From positions 1-50,731 of the forward strand of contig CAZAUQ010000011.1 in assembly GCA_964488495.1 (NCBI GenBank): 50,731 nt of DNA. Direction: 5' to 3'. The stretch's first letter is position 1; each line of letters opens with the position of its first letter. Of this stretch, positions 1 through 7,676 are shown one piece after another. Under the pieces are notes generated by a model that saw nothing but the letters and a program-made list of their open reading frames with translations, did no database searches and was not told the origin of the DNA. The stretch comes from UBA1402 sp964488495. Lineage in GTDB: Bacteria > Bacteroidota > Bacteroidia > Bacteroidales > UBA1402. The position numbers and the translations under genes are program-made.

Positions 1-107
1 ATATAGATCTTTTTGCCCGGTGGAATAAGGTTCTGAGCCCTGGTGTTCAAGCTGAGGCTTAATATGAACAGAGCGACAAGTCCTGTAATGCATCCTTTCG
101 TTTTCAT
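1..107 (-). CDS. Partial exported protein, N-terminus only
   Basis: The first 35 codons of a minus-strand gene running off the left edge can be read from an ATG at 107-105. The peptide starts MKTKGCITGLVALFILSLSL and continues to about A-Q-N, which looks like a Sec signal peptide with cleavage near residue 24. The start lies 11 nt downstream of the stop of the GH127 gene, so the two are probably co-transcribed. No domain is visible in the retained part, so no function can be given. The context suggests another secreted carbohydrate-active or binding protein of the same locus, which is inference. Confidence 0.7.
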   Translation of the reverse strand, partial: MKTKGCITGLVALFILSLSLNTRAQNLIPPGKKIY

Positions 108-118
108 GACCAAAAGAT

Positions 119-2527
119 TTAGTTAATTTCCCACTCAAAAACGCCGGAAGCATGCCGTTCGGGCAGGGCAACTTCGAGTTTAACCGCTGTGGTTTTGACG
201 GGCTCAAAACGCACCTGATTTGGCAGCCCTTTTTCACGTCCGTATTCATCGAGGTTTTTTACAGGAGCCCAATTGCCTTCGGCGTCTTTGTAATACAATT
301 TCCAGGTTTTGGGTACCCGGCAACCACCCCAGGGGCCGTCGTCGAACCAAAAGACAGTGGTGGAAGAGACTTCGGCTTTTTCTTTAAAGTCGTAAGTGAT
401 CCATTCCACCGTATTTTCTTTGGGCCACCAATGATAATAGGGTACGGAGCGGTCTTCGGGGCTGTTCGGCATCAGGCGGTCGTTGATGGATGAAATAGAG
501 CCGGCTCTGTGTGAAACCGAAATTTTACTTTCAGAGGCCAAAGTCGCGGGCATAGTGGGGCGCGAAGCACTCAAATCCTGAGCCAGCCAAACGGCCATAT
601 TACCGCTGCCGCGGTGAGCCCAGGCATAATAGGGAATCAGGTTAAGTTTGACATCCTGAGTCTGGAGGCGGCCTTTGTTGTCGTAACGGAGCACCTGAGC
701 GTCGGTGGTCAATTGAATTATGCCTTCGAGCAGTTCGGGTTTTTTAATCAATTCAAAGACCGGTTTCTGGTTCATAAAAGTACTCAGGATATCGAAATCG
801 TTGTCGGGCCATTCGGCGCAATAAACGATGGGGCCTCGTTCAACGGCAATTTTACCTTTGTCGGCTTCCACGTTGGGATTAGCTTTTACCGTGCGGGGCT
901 GCATATCGAAATGCACTTCTATCTTGTCGCCTTTTTTCCATTTCCTGTCGATGCAGAAATAGCCGTCATTCAGTTCCTGAGCAGCCAATTCTTCACCATT
1001 TAGCTTTACGGTGTAATTCAGGCGTTTGCCATCGTTATAGGAGTATAGATTACTGGGAACCACCTGGTTCCTCACCCATCCGGGTATACGCACTTTCAAG
1101 ATAAAGTCTTGTCTTCCGGCAGGATTGACTGTTATGCTAACGTCACCGTCCCAGGGGTAGTTGGTGTTTTGTTGCAGGTTGATTTTTTTGTTGTTCAGTT
1201 TAAGGTCGGTATTGTTCGACATAAAAAGATTGACATAAATAGCCTGATCTTTGGTAGCGTACACATAACCCGGCACCGAAGGAATGAAACGACAGATATT
1301 GGAAGGGCAGCAGGCGCAGCCAAACCATGCCTGACGTTGATGTTGTCCCATCGATTCCAGTGGATTGGGATAGAAGAAAGTTCCTCCGTCTAAAGCAACG
1401 CCCGAAATCAAGCCGTTATACAAGGTCCTTTCCAACACATCGTAATATTTTGAGTGGCCGTGCAAGAGGAAAAGTCGGTAGTTCATGTATACATTTCCGA
1501 TGGCCGCACAGGTTTCGCAATAAGCCGACATATTGGGCAATTCATAATTTCTGCCAAAAGCTTCTCCGCTGCCGGTCGCTCCGATTCCGCCGGTGAGATA
1601 AAGTTTTTTGCCTACAATATTGTTCCAGATACGGTCGATGGCTTTGATGTAGGAGGAATCTCCTGTCAGGGCAGCCACATCGGCCATTCCTGAATACATA
1701 TAGGCCGCACGTACGGCATGGCCCACGGCTTCGTCCTGTTCAACCACCGGTTGATGGGCCTGGCTGTATTGATCTCGGCGGGAAGTATAACCCCTTTTGT
1801 CCAAAAAGAACTTGGCCTGATCGAGGTATTTTTGTTCGCCGGTAATCAAATATAGTTTGGCCAGAGCCATTTCGGCAATCTGATGGCCGGGAACAGCTAC
1901 AATCTGACCTTCGCCTTCGCCGATCTCTCTGCAAACGCAGTCGGCGTAATTAATGGCAATATCCAGGAAGTTACGCTTGCCGGTAGCCTGATAATGAGCA
2001 ATGGCTCCTTCGATCATGTGTCCCAGGTTGTAAAATTCGTGGCTGAGATCTTCCACTTTCTCCCAGCGTTTGGATCCGGCCCATTCGTGAGGATGTTCCG
2101 GATTCTGGGTGCGGGCCGTAAATAAATAGCCGTCGGGTTCCTGAGCAGCGGCTACCAGAACCAGAACGCTGTCAATGTACCTGTCAAGGGCCTTGTCAGG
2201 GTAAATCTGCATGGAATAGCTGGCTCCTTCGATGGTTTTGTACACGTCGGTATCGTCAAAGGAATAACCTTCTACTTTGTATTCGGAACTGGGATTGGCG
2301 GCCCGTACAAAATTCTCGTAACGTCCGGTTTCCTCACATTTGCTGAATGCCAGAGGAATGGTGACTTCGCGGCTGGCTTTGAGTCTTTGTCCCCAGAAGA
2401 CATCCGTAACATTGACAGATGTAAAAGGTACGGGATCGATGGGATAACCGTGATGGCTGTTTTGTGTTTTGGCTTGTATGCCTGTAGTCAGGCAAAGCGT
2501 AAGGGCAAGAATGAACAGTTTTTTCAT
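119..2527 (-). CDS. GH127-family beta-L-arabinofuranosidase-like glycoside hydrolase
   Basis: An 802-residue exported protein of the GH127 (former DUF1680) family, whose characterised members remove beta-L-arabinofuranose through a zinc-bound cysteine nucleophile. A signal peptide covers about residues 1-19. The (alpha/alpha)6-barrel core spans roughly 30-430. The metal and catalytic set is visible: E338 and C340 in the C-E-T-C stretch, and the C406-C407 pair in G-C-A-C-C-P-S-N, corresponding to the E/C and C/C ligands of HypBA1. A beta-sandwich part follows, and about 690-802 resemble a discoidin-like (F5/8 type C) sugar-binding module. The gene lies 351 nt downstream of the LamG-protein gene on the same strand, with a terminator between, so it probably has its own promoter. 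Other GH families once grouped in DUF1680 (GH146, GH142) are possible alternatives. Confidence 0.85.
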   Translation of the reverse strand: MKKLFILALTLCLTTGIQAKTQNSHHGYPIDPVPFTSVNVTDVFWGQRLKASREVTIPLAFSKCEETGRYENFVRAANPSSEYKVEGYSFDDTDVYKTIEGASYSMQIYPDKALDRYIDSVLVLVAAAQEPDGYLFTARTQNPEHPHEWAGSKRWEKVEDLSHEFYNLGHMIEGAIAHYQATGKRNFLDIAINYADCVCREIGEGEGQIVAVPGHQIAEMALAKLYLITGEQKYLDQAKFFLDKRGYTSRRDQYSQAHQPVVEQDEAVGHAVRAAYMYSGMADVAALTGDSSYIKAIDRIWNNIVGKKLYLTGGIGATGSGEAFGRNYELPNMSAYCETCAAIGNVYMNYRLFLLHGHSKYYDVLERTLYNGLISGVALDGGTFFYPNPLESMGQHQRQAWFGCACCPSNICRFIPSVPGYVYATKDQAIYVNLFMSNNTDLKLNNKKINLQQNTNYPWDGDVSITVNPAGRQDFILKVRIPGWVRNQVVPSNLYSYNDGKRLNYTVKLNGEELAAQELNDGYFCIDRKWKKGDKIEVHFDMQPRTVKANPNVEADKGKIAVERGPIVYCAEWPDNDFDILSTFMNQKPVFELIKKPELLEGIIQLTTDAQVLRYDNKGRLQTQDVKLNLIPYYAWAHRGSGNMAVWLAQDLSASRPTMPATLASESKISVSHRAGSISSINDRLMPNSPEDRSVPYYHWWPKENTVEWITYDFKEKAEVSSTTVFWFDDGPWGGCRVPKTWKLYYKDAEGNWAPVKNLDEYGREKGLPNQVRFEPVKTTAVKLEVALPERHASGVFEWEIN

Positions 2528-2610
2528 AGTTGTCGTTTATAGTGTATTGAATAAAATTAAAGTCTAAAGATAGTTATTAATGAACAAAGACGATCAGTGT
2601 TTGGTTCTTT

Positions 2611-2640
2611 CATTATAATGCCAGCTTCCATCATTATAAT
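2611..2640 (-). repeat. Direct repeat CATTATAAT, 21-bp period
   Basis: The 9-mer occurs at 2611-2619 and 2632-2640. Two turns of helix between copies upstream of a gene is the geometry AraC-type regulators often use, so this could be an operator for the GH127 gene. The A/T-rich content makes chance plausible. Confidence 0.4.
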
Positions 2641-2823
2641 TTAGGCAGCCCACAAAGAAACTCATTACGAGTAAAAAGAAATATCAGTAAAATCCAGAAG
2701 GCTGTAACTATTGTCCGATTTTGTCCTGTTTCGCGACAGCATAAGACAGAGATACCAAAAGTGAGAAAAAAAAGACATAAATGCCAGGAACGAAAATTCA
2801 AAGTCGGGAAACAAAATAAATAC

Positions 2824-2857
2824 AAAAAGGGAGGCCGGACAAATTGCCCGGCCTCCC
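2824..2857 (-). terminator. Rho-independent terminator of the LamG-protein gene
   Basis: A perfect 10-bp G/C-rich inverted repeat (2829-2838 and 2848-2857) with a 9-nt loop is followed, on the minus strand, by five Ts (2828-2824). It begins about 20 nt past the stop of the minus-strand LamG-protein gene. Confidence 0.88.
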
Positions 2858-2878
2858 CGATAAAAAAGCCTATGAAAA

Positions 2879-5800
2879 TTACTTTTTGATAAACTTGCTG
2901 TTGAGAATTTGTCCTTCAGATTCAACCTGCAGGATATACAATCCCTGATTGAGTCCGCTCAGATCGATACTCATTTGGTTTTGGCTGGCTCTGCGAACAA
3001 AGAGTTGCTGGCCGGTAACATTGAATACCTTAACCATAGAGTTGTTTTCCAATCCGTTGACAACGATGTAATCGCTGGCGGGGTTCGGATAGATCATCAG
3101 GGTCGGCAGGGCCTTTACGGCACCCAGGCCCACAACACCCGTGGTGTCGTTAGCGCCAAAATACATTAGTCTGAAGTTGTCGAACTGCATAAATCCGGCA
3201 GAAGCAAGTCCTATGCGAACAGGCATGCCTACAGGAGCTTCAAATTCAGCACTCAGGGTTTGCCAATTGTCCATGCCGTTCCAGCCGTCACCGGTGATAA
3301 CAGTGGCGGAATCCAGGGTTTCGGATTCGGAGGTTCCGAATACGGTTTGGGCGTAGGTCCGCTGGGTGTAAGGTGCCGGAGCATTGGTACGGACATCGGC
3401 CGTGAGGCGGTAAACACCTGTTGCAGGGGTGATGATTTCCTGATAAATGTCAAACTTGACAATGGTTTCAGCCCAGGTTTCGAAAGCACTGGCGCCATCG
3501 GAAGGAGCAGCATCAATGCTTACGGCATTACACCAGCCGGAGTGATTCAGATACAGATTCCAATCCAGGGGAACATTGTGATCTCCGTCGCCGAGAACAC
3601 TGGTTGAATCGAGTGTGCCTCCCAAACCTTCTTCGAAGCTTGGATTGGCAATTGCAAAGGTATAATCTGCAGGAGCATCAGATGTAGCAGGTTGGTCTGC
3701 CCCGAAGCTGGTAAGCCTGAAGTTGTCAAATTGCATAAAGCCTTCCGAAGCCAGTCCGATGCGGACAGTATCGTCTGTATTTACTACAAAGCTCGTACTC
3801 AGTGTCTGGAAGTTGGCAGCTGCGTTCCATCCGCCGCCTGTAACCAGTGTTTCAGGATCCAGACTGGCTGAAGAATAGGTCTTATCACCCTTGATGGCAA
3901 CATAGGTATGTTGTGTGTAAGGAGCAGGAGCGTTGGTTCTTACGTCGGCAGACAGAATGTAGTTGCCGGCAGGCAGGAAGATGTTCTGATAAATATCGAA
4001 CTTCCGTATGGTTTCAGCCCAGGTTTCGAAAGCCTTGGTTCCGTCGGAGGGACCATCGGCAATGTCAACGGCATTGCACCAGCCGCTCTTGTCAAGATAA
4101 AGAGTCCAGCCTGTAGGATATTTGTAACTACCATCGCCTTCGACTATGCTGTTGGGATCAAGCTCTCCGCCAAAGGTACCTTCGAAGCTCGGGTTCTCGA
4201 TAGCGAAAGTGAAGTCTGCAGGTGCTGCACCCGAAGCCGGTTGAGTGAAACGATAGGCTCTGATGGCAGCTTTGAGGGCGTCGATGTCTTCTTCGCTGAC
4301 ATTGTTGCCTGTGATGGCTGCTTCTGCAGCGGCAATGGCGGTATTGAGGGCATCAAGTCCGGGATAAGCCAAAGCAGCATAATCGTTTGCTTCGTCCACC
4401 AGGTTCTGCAGATCGATGGCGCGCACGCTGGCAGAACCGTCGTTCAGGGCATAAGCCGCATCCAGTTTAACGATGGTATTTTCGATGTCAAATACGGTAT
4501 TGACTTCTTCTTCGGTCATGCCTTTTTTGTAGATGACCAAAGCGGCAATCATGGTATTTTGCAGATAGGGGTCGCCCGAGTAGCTGGGTTTACCTATGTA
4601 GTTGTGAATAGTTCCGCTCAGTCCGGTTCTCCACAAGGCTGTTTCGGGATTGCTGATACCGGCTGTGGCAGCTGCCCAACCGTCTTTGTAAAGCACACCA
4701 CTGTCACCGTTTTGTGTAAAGGTGATGTTGTGCCAGCTTCCTATTAAGGTATTGCCTTCGCCAACTCCAACGAAATTATCCGGTTCCTGGTTGTAGTTGC
4801 CCGGAGTACAAACGTGGCGATCGCGCAGCGGTTCGTAATACATGGCACCGTAAGCCTGGCCGCCCAGGTTGTTGGTATTCGAGAATCCATACAGCCATTG
4901 TCCGTAGCCTGTAAATTGGGTTAATTCTCCTTCGTTGTTGTCTTTGCGGAAGAATACACTGATGGTGTAGTCGGTGAGGCCGGAAACAGCTTTACCGATT
5001 TCCTTGCCCATATCAAAGTAACCGTCACCGTCAGCCAGATAAAGCACCTTGACAGCGTTGTCGCCTTCGCCTATGGTAGCAATATATGCTTCTTCGTGCA
5101 AAGTTCCTTCAAAGGCGTATTCAGCCTGATCGGCTACGGTAGTACCGCTGCCTTTGGAGAAGTCAAAGTTGGCTACGAGATCGGAAGTGAATCCGCCTTT
5201 TACCAAAACTTTACCTTCGAATGATTTGCTCTTGAAGGTGGTACCCTGGCTCAAAGTGGCTGTCAACACAATCTTTTTGTCAAAGTATTTGGGTTGTGTA
5301 ACCACACCTGTGTTGGAAACATACTCCGGTTGACTGGAGGTCCAGGTGATTTTGATGGCGGGTTCGATGACTCCCTGTGTGGGAAGAGTCAGGGTTGTTT
5401 CCTCTGTCAATGCACTGATATCGGGCAAAGTCAGTTCGTCATATTCTTGCTGGAATTCAGGTCCGACTACTTCGGGATTTTCGTTATAGGCCGTATTCAA
5501 AGCAGCAATTTTTGCATTGATATTGGTCAGTTCTTCGCTTTGCAGGTCATCCTTTGAAAGGGCAACACCGTAAATTTGCAGACCTCCGATATGAGTCTTG
5601 GACAGTTTGGGGTCGCCTGAGTAGCAGGGAAGGCCGATGTAATTGTGAATGGTGCCTCTGTGGCCCTGAGCCTTGAGCGCATACGCAGGAATATATACAT
5701 TGTCGCTGGTTCCGGCAACTTCTCCGTCATAGTACAGAGTGCCTGTTTGTCCGCTTTGTACAAAGGTGACATTATGCCAGGTACCGATAGGTGTTTTTCT

Positions 5801-7288
5801 TTGTCCCAGCTGTATACCGGTTTCGTCACCGTAGTTGGTGGTGAATACTGCGTGGTAACCGCGATAGGGTTCGTAGAAAATTCCACCCTGAGCGTCGTTG
5901 GCCAGGTCGTTGCTGTTTGCGAAACAATACAGCCATTGGCCGTAGCTGCTGCTGCTCCAGGTAACTCCGCCTACGCTGTCCTTGCGATAGAATACGCTTA
6001 TAGTATAGTCGGTTAAACCTGCAACAGCCTTGCCGATTTCGTCGCCCATATCAAAGTAAGCACCGGCTTCTTCGATGTACATGGCACTCTGGGGACTGGT
6101 TTCACCCATGGTAACAATGCGGGCTCCGTCCATACAGGTGCCTACAAAATCGTTGCCGCTCTTATCGGTTACAGTTACATTTCCGTCATCATCGGTACCC
6201 AGGGTTTCTGCTGTAAAGTCCCAAACAGCAACTATAGGATTGACTTCTATTTCCTGAGGATAAACTTTTACGATAAAAGTACGCTCGGCGGTGAATTCTT
6301 CTTCACCTCTCATTTGTACTAAGGATGCAGTCAGTATGCAGGCATCCTGGTATTTTTCGGGGAAAGCCACAATTTTACCTTCGTCGGTAATCAATAGAGT
6401 ATCTGAAGATTCCCAGGTAATCATAACAGCACTGTCTGCCCAGGTGGTTGGCAGTACAAGGTCTTGAGTCAAACCGGTAAATTCATAGTCTTCAGGGAGA
6501 TCCAATGCCAGATTTTCGTAGCAATCTGTAATTTCTTCGGGTACGCCAAGTAATTCTGCGATGTCTTCAGCTGTAAGAGCGCGTTTGTAAATACGCAGGT
6601 CATCAATGTGGCCTACCACTGAAGGGTCAGCTGTATAAACGGACTTTCCTACGTAATTTTTGGTGGTAAAACCAAGATCGCTGGGTTTAAGTGTAATATT
6701 GGCGTTGCGACCTACTTCGATACCGTTTACATACAAAATACCTAAACCAATATTATTGGTATATTTTATAGATACTGCAATGTGATTCCAGCGGCCGAAC
6801 GTAAGAGCCTTGCCATTAATTACTTGTTCGCCTTCGGGATAAACCTGAATATTTTTGATGGCAAAACGCACGTAACCGGGTCCGGCGGTAGTGATGAACA
6901 TATTGGTATCGGTGTTGGTGGCAAAATCAACCAGTCGATCCCAACCATTGGCAGCGTCTTTGTAAATCCAGCCGGCAATGGTTATATCTTCCATACCCAC
7001 CATAAAACCGTCGGGCATATATACATAGTCATTTACGGTTTCAAGGTGAAGAGCATCGCCGAATTTACCTTCGACAAAATAAGCACCACCCATGCGTGTT
7101 CCTGCATTGTTGTTTCCTGATTCATCGGGCACTACGGATGTTTCTGCAGTCAGCCCGTCAAAAGTATAATGCAAATGTAGGTTGCTTACGATGTCGGCAT
7201 AAGCTGTACCAGTCAGCAGAAAGGCAACCGCCAGCAGACAGGCCTTGATTGCCGTTAGAAATTTGAGGTAGTTTTTTTTCATTTTCAT
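2879..7288 (-). CDS. LamG-repeat surface protein with T9SS sorting domain
   Basis: A 1469-residue exported protein. The signal peptide covers about 1-31 (cleavage near AYA-D). Three concanavalin-like LamG domains lie at about 35-245, 350-580 and 700-930; the second and third are clearly paralogous and share a G-K-A-V-x-G-L-T-D-Y-T-I-S-V-F motif. Between them are two Ig-like (atrophied bacterial Ig) modules at about 255-345 and 605-695. A helical linker follows at 935-1012. Two near-duplicate jelly-roll modules of about 175 residues begin F-A-I-x-N-P-S-F-E at about 1021 and 1206. Residues about 1398-1469 form a type A C-terminal sorting domain (Y-P-N-P-A-S-D, ending S-K-F-I-K-K) that sends the protein through the type IX secretion system to the surface. 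I recognise no catalytic domain, so a glycan-binding or adhesive role is inferred. It is divergent from the FAS1/SusCD arm and shares the operator region 7466-7612. Confidence 0.85.
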   Translation of the reverse strand: MKMKKNYLKFLTAIKACLLAVAFLLTGTAYADIVSNLHLHYTFDGLTAETSVVPDESGNNNAGTRMGGAYFVEGKFGDALHLETVNDYVYMPDGFMVGMEDITIAGWIYKDAANGWDRLVDFATNTDTNMFITTAGPGYVRFAIKNIQVYPEGEQVINGKALTFGRWNHIAVSIKYTNNIGLGILYVNGIEVGRNANITLKPSDLGFTTKNYVGKSVYTADPSVVGHIDDLRIYKRALTAEDIAELLGVPEEITDCYENLALDLPEDYEFTGLTQDLVLPTTWADSAVMITWESSDTLLITDEGKIVAFPEKYQDACILTASLVQMRGEEEFTAERTFIVKVYPQEIEVNPIVAVWDFTAETLGTDDDGNVTVTDKSGNDFVGTCMDGARIVTMGETSPQSAMYIEEAGAYFDMGDEIGKAVAGLTDYTISVFYRKDSVGGVTWSSSSYGQWLYCFANSNDLANDAQGGIFYEPYRGYHAVFTTNYGDETGIQLGQRKTPIGTWHNVTFVQSGQTGTLYYDGEVAGTSDNVYIPAYALKAQGHRGTIHNYIGLPCYSGDPKLSKTHIGGLQIYGVALSKDDLQSEELTNINAKIAALNTAYNENPEVVGPEFQQEYDELTLPDISALTEETTLTLPTQGVIEPAIKITWTSSQPEYVSNTGVVTQPKYFDKKIVLTATLSQGTTFKSKSFEGKVLVKGGFTSDLVANFDFSKGSGTTVADQAEYAFEGTLHEEAYIATIGEGDNAVKVLYLADGDGYFDMGKEIGKAVSGLTDYTISVFFRKDNNEGELTQFTGYGQWLYGFSNTNNLGGQAYGAMYYEPLRDRHVCTPGNYNQEPDNFVGVGEGNTLIGSWHNITFTQNGDSGVLYKDGWAAATAGISNPETALWRTGLSGTIHNYIGKPSYSGDPYLQNTMIAALVIYKKGMTEEEVNTVFDIENTIVKLDAAYALNDGSASVRAIDLQNLVDEANDYAALAYPGLDALNTAIAAAEAAITGNNVSEEDIDALKAAIRAYRFTQPASGAAPADFTFAIENPSFEGTFGGELDPNSIVEGDGSYKYPTGWTLYLDKSGWCNAVDIADGPSDGTKAFETWAETIRKFDIYQNIFLPAGNYILSADVRTNAPAPYTQHTYVAIKGDKTYSSASLDPETLVTGGGWNAAANFQTLSTSFVVNTDDTVRIGLASEGFMQFDNFRLTSFGADQPATSDAPADYTFAIANPSFEEGLGGTLDSTSVLGDGDHNVPLDWNLYLNHSGWCNAVSIDAAPSDGASAFETWAETIVKFDIYQEIITPATGVYRLTADVRTNAPAPYTQRTYAQTVFGTSESETLDSATVITGDGWNGMDNWQTLSAEFEAPVGMPVRIGLASAGFMQFDNFRLMYFGANDTTGVVGLGAVKALPTLMIYPNPASDYIVVNGLENNSMVKVFNVTGQQLFVRRASQNQMSIDLSGLNQGLYILQVESEGQILNSKFIKK

Positions 7289-7465
7289 AAAGTTTAAAGT
7301 TAATGATGTTGAAAGGTTTAAAGAATTTGGTAAAAAAGGAAATTTAAGACATGATATAAAATTTAAACAAGAGTTTCGAACGATACAATAGTTATAGTGG
7401 ACAGGAATTTATTTTAATTTTTTGTTTTAACCATCTCCAAAACCTGATTTTATAAATGTTTATGG

Positions 7466-7473
7466 CAAAATTA
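7466..7473 (-). promoter_or_regulatory. -7 box TAATTTTG for the LamG-protein gene
   Basis: The minus strand reads TAATTTTG, matching the Bacteroidota -7 consensus TAnnTTTG. There is no TTTG at the usual -33 position; the operator half-site 7495-7501 lies there instead, 21 nt away. That is the layout of an activator-dependent promoter. Confidence 0.6.
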
Positions 7474-7494
7474 TACGGATTACGATGATTTATG

Positions 7495-7522
7495 GTGGAT
7501 AAATATCTATAATTGGTGGACA
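7495..7522 (+). promoter_or_regulatory. Left operator, GTGGATA-N14-GTGGACA
   Basis: Two half-sites, GTGGATA (7495-7501) and GTGGACA (7516-7522), repeat directly with a 21-bp period, the half-site spacing of AraC-type dimers. The same composite element occurs inverted at 7556-7583. It is probably bound by the HTCS encoded at 24332-28564. Confidence 0.65.
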
Positions 7523-7555
7523 AAATGCCTGTTAAAAAACTTGATTTAATTTTCT

Positions 7556-7583
7556 TGTCCACTTATTTGAATGAATCATCCAC
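7556..7583 (-). promoter_or_regulatory. Right operator, inverted copy of the left one
   Basis: Read on the minus strand this is GTGGATG (7583-7577), 14 nt, then GTGGACA (7562-7556): the same order and spacing as the left operator. The half-site 7577-7583 covers the place where a -33 box would be for the plus-strand -7 box at 7605. Confidence 0.65.
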
Positions 7584-7604
7584 CTTGATGCAGATCATAA
7601 GGAT

Positions 7605-7612
7605 TAGTTTTG
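7605..7612 (+). promoter_or_regulatory. -7 box TAGTTTTG for the FAS1/SusCD operon
   Basis: TAGTTTTG matches TAnnTTTG and starts 21 nt after the right operator, mirroring the minus-strand promoter. Transcription would start near 7619, about 58 nt upstream of the first FAS1 gene. Confidence 0.6.
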
Positions 7613-7676
7613 TAACTAAATTTTTGAAAAACGATGAAATCATTCATTTCAGTCTTTCCAATAAATCCAAATCCAT

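Larger units (their letters stand above)
2528..2878. other. Intergenic region between LamG-protein and GH127 genes
   Basis: This 351-nt stretch has no convincing gene. It contains the minus-strand terminator at 2824-2857 and a 9-bp direct repeat, CATTATAAT, at 2611-2619 and 2632-2640, whose copies are 21 bp apart and about 85-115 nt upstream of the GH127 start. I found no good TAnnTTTG promoter for GH127. TATCTTTA on the minus strand (2572-2565) is the closest -7 candidate, but it has no well-spaced -33 box. Confidence 0.5.
7289..7676. other. Divergent regulatory region of the glycan locus
   Basis: This 388-nt non-coding stretch separates the LamG-protein gene from the first FAS1 gene. It carries two composite operators and two outward -7 boxes arranged symmetrically about position 7539, listed separately. 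An isolated GTGGACA at 7397-7403 would lie in the minus-strand leader. The inferred leaders are about 170 nt for the minus gene and about 60 nt for the plus gene. Confidence 0.75.

Noticed and set aside
3908..4747. Open frame of 279 codons opposite the LamG-protein gene
   Set aside because: It is a shadow of the minus-strand gene in a repeat-rich region; it has no start context or family signature, and the minus frame has full domain support.
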